Shown: positions 26,730 to 35,274 of the stretch, piece after piece
Layout: each line of letters opens with the position of its first letter
How positions within the stretch are numbered: position 1 is the stretch's first letter
NCBI RefSeq assembly: GCF_000802245.2
Contig: NZ_CP021080.1
Coordinates: 5,084,001-5,148,000 of the forward strand
DNA length: 64,000 bases
Source of the DNA: Streptomyces pluripotens
Lineage (GTDB): Bacteria; Actinomycetota; Actinomycetes; Streptomycetales; Streptomycetaceae
Direction of reading: 5' to 3'
Program-made: the position numbers and the translations under genes
Notes under the pieces: model-generated
Databases searched by the model: none
What the model saw: the letters and a program-made list of their open reading frames with translations, nothing else
Told to the model about the DNA's origin: nothing

Positions 26730-29380
26730 GCACGATGGTCGACGAGCGGCTGCGGCGCCTGCGGAGTGAACTCGACGACCACTCGCGGATCGCTGACCGA
26801 CTGGGGCTTGATCTGGAACGTCCGTTACGGTCCCTCAATGACGGCTATCCAGAGAACGCGGTCGCCCTCGTAGGGAAACTGACCGAGAAGCTGCTCAAAG
26901 AGCTGTGGCGTCATCACGACGTCGAGGGCGATCCCTCGACGAAAGCGCTGAACGACCTGGTCAAGCGATGCCGTCCGTACATTCGCAGCAGCACGGTCCT
27001 GGACGCGCTCGACGACATTCGACGGCTGCGCAACCGCTCCACACACGACGGCTACGACATCAGCGACGAGGACGGCCTCCTAGCGGTCCGCAGGCTCGTC
27101 GACGTGCTCGTCTGGTTCACCGACACCGGGAGCGCGGCGCTCCTCGGCGGCGAGCCCGACGTGGCGCCCGAGGTGGCACGCCGCTGCGAGTTCCTCGCCG
27201 GGTTGTACGTCACCCTCGGATACCGGCAGGCGAAGCGATTCGTGCTCAGCCCGGACACCGTGTACCAGCTGTTCTGCCGTGAGTCGGGGATGCGGCTGGA
27301 ATACGTGGAGTTGATGCTCTCCAGGGACGCTGACGATCTGAGTACCGTGCTCGCCTCCAGAGGCGGGGAGTTGCTTCGCACTCAATTGCCCAAGTTCACG
27401 CGGTTCGTAGTCCTGGACGACGACGGTGACGTGGGGTCCGGCGCCCTCCACCAGATACTCGGCCTGGATTTCCGGGTCGTGCGTTACGACGGCTTCGTCG
27501 ACACCATCGTCAATCTCGACACCCACCTGGCGGGTCTCACCTCTGACGACAACCCGGCGGAGCCGCAGGCGGCCGTCGCCGCGGCGGCGCTGACCGTCGA
27601 CACGCGCACCGGTGAGTCGAAGATGGAGCAGTCCGGTGACGCTGCGGAGCTAGTCACCCGCTTGGCGTGTGGCAGTGCGAACGTCCTGGTCACTGGCCGA
27701 CCGGGGAGCGGCAAGAGCACGCTTCTACGTTCCCTGGCCGTCAACCCGGAGGTCCGCCGCTTCCGCTTCTACTTCGACCTGGGTCTCAAACCGAAGGACG
27801 AGCCCTTCTCGGAGTACGCGGCCCGTCTTCTGGCGCCGGCGATGATGTCGGACCGCTCGCGCGCCTACGACCTCTTTCTCTACCTCATCCGTTCCGGAAC
27901 CGCGCTGTGTGTGCTCGATGCCGTCGACGAGGGCGTCGATGAACCGAGCGCTGCCGGCTTCCTGCGGCTCTTCACCGATCTCGCAGCCGTCCTGTCCGCC
28001 GAATCGGCCGTGGTGATGAGTTCACGAGTGTCCTTCCTCGCGGACTCTCCCCAGGTACGTCAGCTGCTGGACAGTGGTGCGGGACGCTCCGAGCAGCTGG
28101 TCGAGCAGATGTACACCAACGGCCTCGACCCGTCCCGCGTGCCGCACTTCCACGTCGTACGCCTGGCCGAACCCGAGGCAACCCCTCTCGAGAAGCGCCT
28201 CACCGCAGCGCTGCACCTTCCCGCGGGTAAGCCGCTCGCGGACATCCTGGGCACGCACATCACCCGGACACTGGCCGAGCAGGGGAAGCCCGATCTGGAG
28301 CAGCGGCTGCCCGCCGCGTTCGGACATGCCTTCCTCACCGATCGCACCGTTTTCTCCCTCCTCGACATACACCGGCAGGTGGGGGCCGACGCCTTCAAAG
28401 ACGGACGCCTCGACCTGGACGCCTGTGCCCTGGCGCCGCTGCTGCGGCCCGCCGGTGCTGATCACGTCGCGTTCGTCCACACGGCATACCAGGAACTGCT
28501 GGCCGCCCGGTTTCTGGCCGAGCCGGAGAACCGGAATCAGGCAGCAGACCTTCCCGGCGGTGCCTTCCTGACCGAGCAGGTGCGCGCCTTCCTCGCCGGA
28601 ATGCCACGCGCTCCGGAGACTGACGACTGTGTGCTGCCCGCCGGGGCGTACCTGGTCGGGCCGGCCGAGCGGCTGCTGATCCGTCGTGTCGAGCGTCCCG
28701 CACGCTTCGACCGTCACGCCGTGACCGTCGCCCGCTACCGTCGCTTCCTCAACGCTCTCAACGCGGACGGCACCTCCCGCTGGGACCACCCCGAGCAGCC
28801 GGCCGGCGTCACACACCGTCCCTGGACGGACCGGCTGCGGCGGGCCGACTACTACGAGAATCCTCGCTACGACGCCCACCCTGCCGTGTGCGTCAGCTGG
28901 TGGAGTGCGTTTGCCTTTGCTGCGTTCGAAGGGAAGCGGCTGCCGACTTCCCTCGAGTGGGAGGCCGCGGCACGTGGCAGCGACGGGCGCCTTTTTCCCT
29001 GGGGTGACGCCCCCGACAGTACCCGTATCAACTGCGCGGACACCTGGGTCGGTCGTCCGGTGGTGACGTATCAGGCGTGGTACCGGGACTTTGCAGGCGA
29101 CGCTGTTCGGCGTGCCGGGGCGACACGCATCGATGAACGACCGGGTAACCGCTCTCCGTTCGGGGTCGTCGACATGGTGGGCAACTGCTGGGAATGGACA
29201 TCCACCAGCCTGGATGACCCCGGTGAGGCCGTCATCTGCGGTGGCAGCTACGACAACCCGATGCGGGCGGTGCAGACCAGCAGCAAGGGCATCTACCGAA
29301 AACGTGGCGGAAGCAATGCAGTCGGCTTCCGGTGCGTGCAAGACCTCAACACGTCCGAGACAGAGGAGACGACGGCATGA
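26726..29380 (+). CDS. HEPN-NACHT-FGE/sulfatase-domain protein, candidate STAND-type immune sensor
   Basis: 884 aa. Residues about 40-130 are a helical HEPN/DUF4145-like domain with an RNRSTH motif (R102-H107) that fits the HEPN RNase signature RNxxxH. The NACHT NTPase has Walker A TGRPGSGKST (323-332) and Walker B LCVLDAVDE (394-402), followed by a helical region ending near HTAYQELLAARFL. Residues about 638-872 are a formylglycine-generating-enzyme/C-lectin-fold domain: VTVARYRRFL, RLPTSLEWEAAARG, LFPWGD, VVDMVGNCWEWT, ICGGSY, VGFRCV. STAND proteins use C-terminal modules as sensors and N-terminal ones as effectors, so a plausible reading is an RNase gated by nucleotide-driven oligomerisation. 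GTG 26726 overlaps the previous stop; ATG 26735 is an alternative. Confidence 0.88.
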   Translation: MSTMVDERLRRLRSELDDHSRIADRLGLDLERPLRSLNDGYPENAVALVGKLTEKLLKELWRHHDVEGDPSTKALNDLVKRCRPYIRSSTVLDALDDIRRLRNRSTHDGYDISDEDGLLAVRRLVDVLVWFTDTGSAALLGGEPDVAPEVARRCEFLAGLYVTLGYRQAKRFVLSPDTVYQLFCRESGMRLEYVELMLSRDADDLSTVLASRGGELLRTQLPKFTRFVVLDDDGDVGSGALHQILGLDFRVVRYDGFVDTIVNLDTHLAGLTSDDNPAEPQAAVAAAALTVDTRTGESKMEQSGDAAELVTRLACGSANVLVTGRPGSGKSTLLRSLAVNPEVRRFRFYFDLGLKPKDEPFSEYAARLLAPAMMSDRSRAYDLFLYLIRSGTALCVLDAVDEGVDEPSAAGFLRLFTDLAAVLSAESAVVMSSRVSFLADSPQVRQLLDSGAGRSEQLVEQMYTNGLDPSRVPHFHVVRLAEPEATPLEKRLTAALHLPAGKPLADILGTHITRTLAEQGKPDLEQRLPAAFGHAFLTDRTVFSLLDIHRQVGADAFKDGRLDLDACALAPLLRPAGADHVAFVHTAYQELLAARFLAEPENRNQAADLPGGAFLTEQVRAFLAGMPRAPETDDCVLPAGAYLVGPAERLLIRRVERPARFDRHAVTVARYRRFLNALNADGTSRWDHPEQPAGVTHRPWTDRLRRADYYENPRYDAHPAVCVSWWSAFAFAAFEGKRLPTSLEWEAAARGSDGRLFPWGDAPDSTRINCADTWVGRPVVTYQAWYRDFAGDAVRRAGATRIDERPGNRSPFGVVDMVGNCWEWTSTSLDDPGEAVICGGSYDNPMRAVQTSSKGIYRKRGGSNAVGFRCVQDLNTSETEETTA

Positions 29381-29643
29381 GCGGTGGGGGGCCGCGTCAC
29401 GGGACCATCGTGGACAGGCGTCCGAGTGGCGGTGGGGTGAGCGGTGCGCTCGGCTCCTATGTCGTCCGGGACGACGAGGATGAGCGGTACTACACGTTCG
29501 ACTACCGACAGATCGTGACCGAGGGGTTCCGGACCATCCGCACGGGCGAACCCGTCCGCTTCCATGTCAGCGTCGAAAGCCCCGACCGGGCTGAGTTTGT
29601 CATCCGCCTCGACCAGCCAGACCCGGCCGAGTACTACCGGTGA
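29377..29643 (+). CDS. Cold-shock-domain-like small protein
   Basis: 88 aa, ATG overlapping the NACHT stop by 4 bp. The pattern GTIVDRR...GSYVVRDDEDERYYTF...IVTEGFRTIRTGEPVRFHV...AEFVIRL follows the five-strand OB fold of cold-shock proteins (compare G-x-I, R/H-Y-F-H-Y, GFRTL..GE.V.F). The aromatic RNP residues are only partly kept (YYTFDY), so nucleic-acid binding may be altered. It could be a nucleic-acid-binding partner of the HEPN-NACHT protein. The assignment is by pattern only. Confidence 0.75.
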   Translation: MSGGGPRHGTIVDRRPSGGGVSGALGSYVVRDDEDERYYTFDYRQIVTEGFRTIRTGEPVRFHVSVESPDRAEFVIRLDQPDPAEYYR

Positions 29644-30923
29644 CCGCCTACCGAGGTCCGCTGCTCGAGAGTGTCACGGGTGCTCGCCAGGAACTGACCG
29701 TCGTCCTGCCAGTGCGGCTGCTACATGTCCCCAATTGGTCCGAAGGCCCATTTCCCTTCGAGCTGGGCGCTCGTCGCACCGACGCCCGCACTCGCTCGAC
29801 CTACTTCGCGCCTGCCTCTGCCCGTGCGCTCTATGGGGCGCCCGGGCGGCCACGTCGGTGGCATCTGCCGCTGGACGCCAAGCAGGATGGACTGCACCTG
29901 CTAGGAATGGAGATTCTCCACGCGGCTACCGCTCGCAATCCGGAACACTCCCTTGCTGTCTTGCACTTGAGCGTGGAAAGACCTTTGCTGCCCATACTGC
30001 GGGTCCTGGCGGGGCGACGGTCGAACTCCATCGATGCGCCGCTCACCGGGCCATTTGACCCGGCTGGCCTGCTCGCTGGCATCGCCGACGTCCGAGATCC
30101 CGACGCACCGTTCGCCATAGCCCGGCCCTACACCATCGCCTTCATGACCCCCACCTCGCAGCAGACCCCCGCCCTTCGCGCCGGCCTGGAAGGGGCAATG
30201 CCAGCGAGCGCAGACCGCTGGCTGTGGCAACTCGCATCGCGCTCCACACCGGAGGACTTCCCCCTCCCTCCGGAAACCGCTGGCGAACAGCTCAAGGAGG
30301 CCGTCAGGATTTCGGCAGACTGGAGTGCCCTCGTCCTACGCCAAGGGGCCGCCTTCCTCGGCCACCGAACCGACACCGGCGCCGGCGACTTCTTCGAATT
30401 CGCCGCACTGCACTCCCGCACCGTCTACCTCGACGCCCTGCTCCTCGGCGCGCTCCAGCGCGATCACATCGACGAGCTCACTGACGAACTCTCCGAGGTA
30501 TTCAACTCGTCACAGCTGGCACGCCGGGTCGCCGCACTGGAGCGGAATATCGCCGTATTCCGCAGCACCTACTGGCGCCAGCACCTCACCGCACACGGAC
30601 CAGCCAACGATCTCCTGCTCGCCTTTCAGAACCAGCACCGGCTCCCTGCGCGCTTCCACGAAATCCTCGCAGAAGCAGCCGACTACAGCAGACTCGTACA
30701 AACCCAGGAAAGCCAGCAGATCAGCGGCGCCCTGGGTGTCCTCACCATCCTCGGCCTGCCACTCGGCACAGCCCTCAGTATCCTGCAAGTCCTCGGCGAC
30801 AACTCTGTGCCAGACCTGCTCATCGCACTGACACTGTCGATCGCCGCCACTGCCGGAGCCCTCACCACACGGTACGGGCGCCTGGTCCTGTCATCCCTAC
30901 GCGGCAGTGAAGAAGAGGCGTAG
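29640..30923 (+). CDS. Unknown protein with CorA-like two-segment membrane C-terminus
   Basis: 427 aa, GTG start overlapping the previous stop by 4 bp. The first about 360 residues are soluble, with a helical stretch near 285-360 (LARRVAALERNIAVFRS). Two membrane segments lie at the C-terminus (LTILGLPLGTALSILQVLG and LLIALTLSIAATAGALTTRYG) and a short acidic tail follows. This recalls CorA/DUF-type cation channels, although no GMN-type pore motif was found. As the last gene of the operon it is a candidate membrane effector or a sensor. Confidence 0.75.
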   Translation: MTAYRGPLLESVTGARQELTVVLPVRLLHVPNWSEGPFPFELGARRTDARTRSTYFAPASARALYGAPGRPRRWHLPLDAKQDGLHLLGMEILHAATARNPEHSLAVLHLSVERPLLPILRVLAGRRSNSIDAPLTGPFDPAGLLAGIADVRDPDAPFAIARPYTIAFMTPTSQQTPALRAGLEGAMPASADRWLWQLASRSTPEDFPLPPETAGEQLKEAVRISADWSALVLRQGAAFLGHRTDTGAGDFFEFAALHSRTVYLDALLLGALQRDHIDELTDELSEVFNSSQLARRVAALERNIAVFRSTYWRQHLTAHGPANDLLLAFQNQHRLPARFHEILAEAADYSRLVQTQESQQISGALGVLTILGLPLGTALSILQVLGDNSVPDLLIALTLSIAATAGALTTRYGRLVLSSLRGSEEEA

Positions 30924-31004
30924 TGATGGAACGCGGCACCTGGCCGAGTCATCAAGTTGCTACCGCCAGGGATCCAGACCGGATGGAGGGGCGAAAGTCT
31001 GGAA

Positions 31005-32486
31005 TTACCTCGGGTGACGGCAGATCTCGGGTAGGGGAGATGAGTTCAAGAGGCGCTCAAGCGCTGGGACTCCCTCGGCGTAGAAAGCCGGTCCTGATGC
31101 GCCCGGCATAAGTCGGCGCAGAGCACGCGTCGAAATGTCGGCGAGTGTCGCGCTGATATCGCTGCCTATCGCGATATCCAAGGTGCCGATGAGATTGACC
31201 TCACGATCGTCCCATTCATCGATGTGCTCCGTGAGGAAGTCCACCGCAACGGACTGCCGACGGGCAAGAAGTAGCAGCTCGCAGGCGTGCACGGCGTTGC
31301 GAAGGTCGAAGTGGAGGCGTGCTGTGAGCCCCGACGGCCCAAGCCCTGGTTCCTGGCAGATGATTTCGAGCTCATCTGCGTCCTGGTTCTTGGCGGTGAT
31401 GCGCAGCTGCATGCCACGCCGCACGAGCAGCTCTTCCGCGGCCTGCTGTTCACGTTCATCGTGAAGGGCAATTGACCACCATGGAAGCGGGCCCCATGTG
31501 CCGTGTTTTGTCTCGTGCTCAGGAAAAGGACTGTAGGTCTGGTATCGCTTCAGCAGGTGCTCCTGGAAGGTTGCGAGGCAGCCGTCTTGGAAGTGTTCCT
31601 CACTGGTTCGCTCACGCAGAAGCTCGTACTCGATGGCGCTCATGCCTTCCACGGCCAACGCGATGCGTGACAGTTGCTCATCAATAATTCTCGCGGCCCG
31701 TTCAAGAACAGTGCGGAACTCATCGCCTGACGGAGCCTGATCGAGGAGACGGTTAAGAGCGCGCTGCGCGGCCTGGCACCGAACGAGATCTCCACCGAGG
31801 CTCACCAAGTGGCGGCACTTGAGAGGGCTCCAGGGGCGGGTGGACATCCACTGCTCCCAGGCGCGGTCGCCGCCACCGTGCTGGGTCAGCATCATGGCTC
31901 CGGCGTTGCCGACGCGAAAGTCCGGCTCGGCCTTCAGCTTCTCCCACACATCGGGGTACGTCTCCAGCGGGCAGGCCGGCAGCGAGGAGTGCGCCGCGAG
32001 GACACGTGAGTCCGCGATGTCCCACAATTCCCCGAGTTCTCGTTCCACACGTGTACGCGGCACTGTACGACCTCGCTGGGCAGCCCAGTATTCGATCAGC
32101 AGCATGTACGTGCTTTCCGGACTCCACGGGAACAGGCCCAAGCCGTCGAGCACCGCAACGCTGTTGCCCAGGCCGTCGTGCTCCAACCCGAACTGGACCT
32201 TGGCGATGAGCTCGGTGAGTTCGTCAATATCGGGGCTGGGCGCGGCGAAGACAGGACAGGAGGCGAGCATGTCACGGATGTTCGCCGCGCTCTCGCCCCG
32301 GGCGAGTTGGACGGCGATACGTGCGACCAGCAGGGAGCCAATGAGCCTGGGCTCGCCGATGTCGTCGCGCAGACGGTCCTTGCGCAGTGCCGTTACGTCC
32401 TTGACGTGCCACAGCAGTCCTTCTTCAATCTCGCGGAACCACTGTTCCCGGTGCGCTGTGAGTTCTCCGGACGTGCTGTGCGTCAC
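31005..32486 (-). CDS. Unknown 493-aa protein
   Basis: Clean ORF with start at 32484-32486 (ATGACGCACAGC). Mostly helical, Leu/Arg/Glu rich, without membrane segments, signal peptide or recognised catalytic motifs; some Trp-rich stretches (WGPLPWWSIALHDE). It is the downstream gene of a minus-strand set with the IS-split gene at 32523-34611 (36 bp away) and the HerA-like ATPase. It ends 81 bp from the convergent CorA-like gene. Function unknown. Confidence 0.78.
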   Translation of the reverse strand: MTHSTSGELTAHREQWFREIEEGLLWHVKDVTALRKDRLRDDIGEPRLIGSLLVARIAVQLARGESAANIRDMLASCPVFAAPSPDIDELTELIAKVQFGLEHDGLGNSVAVLDGLGLFPWSPESTYMLLIEYWAAQRGRTVPRTRVERELGELWDIADSRVLAAHSSLPACPLETYPDVWEKLKAEPDFRVGNAGAMMLTQHGGGDRAWEQWMSTRPWSPLKCRHLVSLGGDLVRCQAAQRALNRLLDQAPSGDEFRTVLERAARIIDEQLSRIALAVEGMSAIEYELLRERTSEEHFQDGCLATFQEHLLKRYQTYSPFPEHETKHGTWGPLPWWSIALHDEREQQAAEELLVRRGMQLRITAKNQDADELEIICQEPGLGPSGLTARLHFDLRNAVHACELLLLARRQSVAVDFLTEHIDEWDDREVNLIGTLDIAIGSDISATLADISTRALRRLMPGASGPAFYAEGVPALERLLNSSPLPEICRHPR

Positions 32487-32522
32487 GCTTTCCCCCTGTT
32501 AAACCCAGCTCCTGAGGTTGCC

Positions 32523-32749
32523 TCAGTCTCCATTGACATTCCCGTCACATGCTGCATCCTCCAGCGATGTCTGGTGATTCTGCCGCGTGGATGGCCGCAG
32601 CCCGTCGACGCGGTCGGACCCCTCGATGATGCGGCGTCTGGCATCCTCGTGCATCACGGCGCCCAGGAATACCTTCAGGCCCAAGGCCAGGAAGCCATAG
32701 AACATCTGCCGGTACCACTCGCTGTGCTGTTCCAGCTCAGGTGGGGCGT
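32523..32749 (-). pseudogene. 3' part of an IS-split gene of unknown function
   Basis: Minus-strand continuation of the gene whose 5' part is at 34088-34611. It codes for ELEQHSEWYRQMFYGFLALG and onward to a C-terminus ending GNVNGD. The join ...YLIDAPP + ELEQHSEWYRQ is exact when the ISAs1 element and one copy of GGTGGGGCGT are removed. Rebuilt protein about 247 aa. Confidence 0.82.
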
Positions 32750-34087
32750 CAGGGCGGTTTCAAAGTCCCGGTGATCACGTGAGTGCGCAGGTCGCGACGG
32801 TATGACGATGCGCGGTCGGCCCGGTCCGTACGCAACGAAGCTCCGGTTGATGCCGGTGACCGATCAAGTCGCCCGCACCGCCCGGAGCTTCGATGTGCCG
32901 TCAGTCTGCCACCGTCTGTCTGATCAAGTCGCCCACCCGTCAGCACCGGTTGATCGGACCGCTGGCCCTGCGGCTGCGGACCTTGGCCGACCCCCGGCAT
33001 CGGCGCGGGAAGCGTCACTCGTTCGTGAGCGTGCTGCTGGTGGCCTGCTCGGCGGTGCTGACCGGAGCCCGTTCCTTCGCCGCGATCGGCCAGTGGGCAG
33101 CGAGCGCCCCGCAGGACACGCTCGCCCGGCTCGGCGCCCGCGCCACGACGGTCTTGAACGTGCGCATCGCGCCGAGTGCGGCGACCATCCGCCGCGTCCT
33201 GAACGCCGCCTGCCCCGGCGGGCTCGCCGACCTGCTCGGATCCGATCCGGCCGGGGCGGACACCCTCGCGGTGGACGGCAAGAGCGCCCGCGGCTCGCGC
33301 CACGGCGAGATCCCGGCCGCCCATCTGCTGGCCGCGATCACCGGCGCCGGCCTGACCGTCACCCAACTGCGGGTCCCCGGCAAGACGAACGAAATCACCT
33401 GCTTTGACGCCTTGCTGGCGCCCTACGACCTGACCGGCGTCACGGTCTCCGCGGATGCCCTGCACTGCCAGCGCGATCACGCCCGGTTCCTCGTCGAGGA
33501 GAAGAAGGCGCACTACGCCTTCACCGTGAAGCGCAACCAGAAGAACCTGCACCGCCAACTCGCCACCCTGCCCTGGGAGAAGGCGAGTGCGAAGTTCTAC
33601 GACCGCACCGATGCCCACGGACGCCTGGAGACCCGCGTCGTGCAGGCCCTGACCATCACCGACCTCGGCGTCGACTTCCCCCACGCGGTCCAGGTCGCGA
33701 AGATCGTCCGGCACCGCACTCAGCGCAAGACCGGCAAACGCAGCCGCGAGACGGTCTACGTCATCACGGACCTGGCCAGCCGCGAAGCCTCCCCCGAGCG
33801 CATCGCGAAGATCGTCCGCTCGCAGTGGATCATCGAGAACCGTCTCCACTTCGTCCGAGACACCGCCTTCGCCGAGGACGCCTCCACGGTCCGAACCGGA
33901 CACGGCCCGGACAACATGGCCACCCTCCGCAGCTTCGCGATCAACACACTGCGAGCCTCCGGCCACGCGAACATCGCGGCCGGACTCCGCGAGATGTCCT
34001 ACGACGGCTTCCGCCGACCACTGGACCTCCTCGGCCTTGCCTGACCAGCGCTCCCACGCAAGATCAAAAGACTTTGCAACAGCCCTG
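32750..34087 (+). mobile_element. ISAs1-family insertion sequence
   Basis: 1338 bp. The ends are imperfect inverted repeats: left cagggcggtttcaaagtc, right (reverse complement) cagggctgttgcaaagtc. A 10-bp target duplication GGTGGGGCGT lies at 32740-32749 and 34088-34097. It interrupts the minus-strand gene at 32523-34611. Confidence 0.93.
32893..34044 (+). CDS. ISAs1-family DDE transposase
   Basis: 383 aa. The N-terminal DUF4372/DDE_Tnp_1-assoc-like part (LRTLADPRHRRGKRH) is followed by the DDE domain: first Asp in TLAVDGKSARGS, second in VSADALHCQRDH, Glu in SQWIIENRLHFVRD. This is a full-length family member. ATG 32893 is used; earlier in-frame residues are not conserved. Confidence 0.9.
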   Translation: MCRQSATVCLIKSPTRQHRLIGPLALRLRTLADPRHRRGKRHSFVSVLLVACSAVLTGARSFAAIGQWAASAPQDTLARLGARATTVLNVRIAPSAATIRRVLNAACPGGLADLLGSDPAGADTLAVDGKSARGSRHGEIPAAHLLAAITGAGLTVTQLRVPGKTNEITCFDALLAPYDLTGVTVSADALHCQRDHARFLVEEKKAHYAFTVKRNQKNLHRQLATLPWEKASAKFYDRTDAHGRLETRVVQALTITDLGVDFPHAVQVAKIVRHRTQRKTGKRSRETVYVITDLASREASPERIAKIVRSQWIIENRLHFVRDTAFAEDASTVRTGHGPDNMATLRSFAINTLRASGHANIAAGLREMSYDGFRRPLDLLGLA

Positions 34088-34611
34088 GGTGGGGCGTCGA
34101 TCAGGTAGGCCTCCTTCGCAGGCTCGAAGCCTTCCGAGAACCGGTACAGGGTCACGGGATGACTGACGCCCTCGTCTTTTGGATCGAACGGGTTGGCGAT
34201 GGCCGTGAATTTCCAGGCATGGGCCCAGGCGGGCACCTCGTGTACGCCGTGGGACAGTACGAGTGCTGCCTGGGTGCAGCGGTAAAGACGTGGGCGGATG
34301 CGTATGGCGTACGGCCCCCAGGGCGCCGTACGCCACGGTGGTTCCGCGCCGTGCTGGGTGGCGTCCAGGAAGAGGTTTTTGCGTAGCTCTCCGTAGTCGG
34401 CGGCGGTACGCGACATCCGTAGTGCGTCGTCCGCGAGCTGGTGAGTGGTGTCGCAGGAGTACTGCAGGTCATGGCACGAGGTCAGTCGTTGCCGGACGGC
34501 GGGTACCAGGAAGGTGTCCAGCGCTCCCAGGCGCCAGGCCTTTTCGGCTGTTTCGGCAGTGAACAGCGCCCCTTGGTAGCCGTCGTCGTACTGCTCGGTG
34601 ACCGTCTTCAC
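34088..34611 (-). pseudogene. 5' part of an IS-split gene of unknown function
   Basis: Starts ATG 34609-34611 (MKTVTEQYDDGYQGALF) with GGGGGAAGCC upstream. It includes WKFTAIANPFDPKDEGV and ends at the duplicated target sequence of the ISAs1 element, after which reading continues into the IS (antisense) for a long meaningless frame. No recognised family. It lies downstream of the HerA-like gene on the same strand. Confidence 0.8.
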
Positions 34612-34665
34612 TGGCTTCCCCCTGGATGTTTGGGAGCGTCGTGCGCGAGTACCTCAGGCTGGGTG

Positions 34666-34690
34666 CCCGGAAGCCAGGTTGGCTTCCGGG
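34666..34690 (-). terminator. Perfect hairpin downstream of the HerA-like gene
   Basis: cccggaagcc, loop aggtt, ggcttccggg: 10-bp perfect stem, 28 bp beyond the HerA-like stop and 54 bp before the next gene. There is no T-run, so it could be a rho-type terminator or an mRNA-processing/stability hairpin. Confidence 0.55.
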
Positions 34691-34717
34691 GTGTTGTCCG
34701 TGTGATCAGCCGGGTGG

Positions 34718-34897
34718 TCAACGGCCCCCGCCAGCAGTCTTGGTCGCGCCGCCGTGCTTGGTGATCCGAGGGCGGCAGTGGATGCGCACCGCACCGTGGG
34801 TGAACGCCGGGTCGGTGGCCTTGCCGGCCCAGACGTAGGCCTCGCCGGGTTGGAGGCGCGCCATCTGCTCGGAGTTGAGACCGGTGAGAGCGGCGTT
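34718..34897 (-). pseudogene. 3' end of the HerA-like ATPase gene, cut off by an IS
   Basis: Minus-strand continuation of the ORF at 38405-40255. It starts with the duplicated codon AAC (GTT on the plus strand) and reads ALTGLNSEQMARLQPGEAYV to a TGA at 34718-34720, giving 58 more residues after the duplication. QMARLQPGEA(F/Y)VW is the usual ending of HerA/FtsK-like ATPases of this type. Confidence 0.85.
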
Positions 34898-34947
34898 TGA
34901 ACCGCCCCGGGTGAAGTGGAGACTCGATTCCATGTAAGGATTGAGTC

Positions 34948-35274
34948 ATGGCACGACCCTCCCGTTACCCGCTTGAGCTGCGCCGTCGCGCGGTGCGCAT
35001 GGTCGCCGAGGTGCGCGACGACTACCCGAACGAGACAGCCGCCTTGCAGGCGGTCGCGGACAAGCTCGACATCGGTTCCCGCGAGACGCTGCGGAACTGG
35101 GTGAAGCAGTACGAGATCGACGCGGGTACGCGGGCGGGAACGACGACGGAGGAGTCCGCCCAGCTCAAGGCGTTGAAGAAGGAGAACGCCGAGCTGAAGC
35201 GGGCGAACGAGATCCTGAAGGCCGCGGCGAGTTTCTTCGCGGCCGAGCTCGACCGGCCACACACGCGCTCGTAG
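34948..35274 (+). CDS. IS3-family transposase OrfA
   Basis: 108 aa: helix-turn-helix (RYPLELRRRAVRMVAEV...GSRETLRNWVKQYEID) followed by a coiled coil (LKALKKENAELKRANEILK). ATG 34948. Its 3' end overlaps orfB, which is read in the -1 frame. Confidence 0.9.
   Translation: MARPSRYPLELRRRAVRMVAEVRDDYPNETAALQAVADKLDIGSRETLRNWVKQYEIDAGTRAGTTTEESAQLKALKKENAELKRANEILKAAASFFAAELDRPHTRS

Noticed and set aside
32749..34611. 620-aa minus-strand ORF
   Set aside because: Its middle is the antisense of the ISAs1 transposase. Only the first 170-odd codons belong to a real gene, split by the IS.
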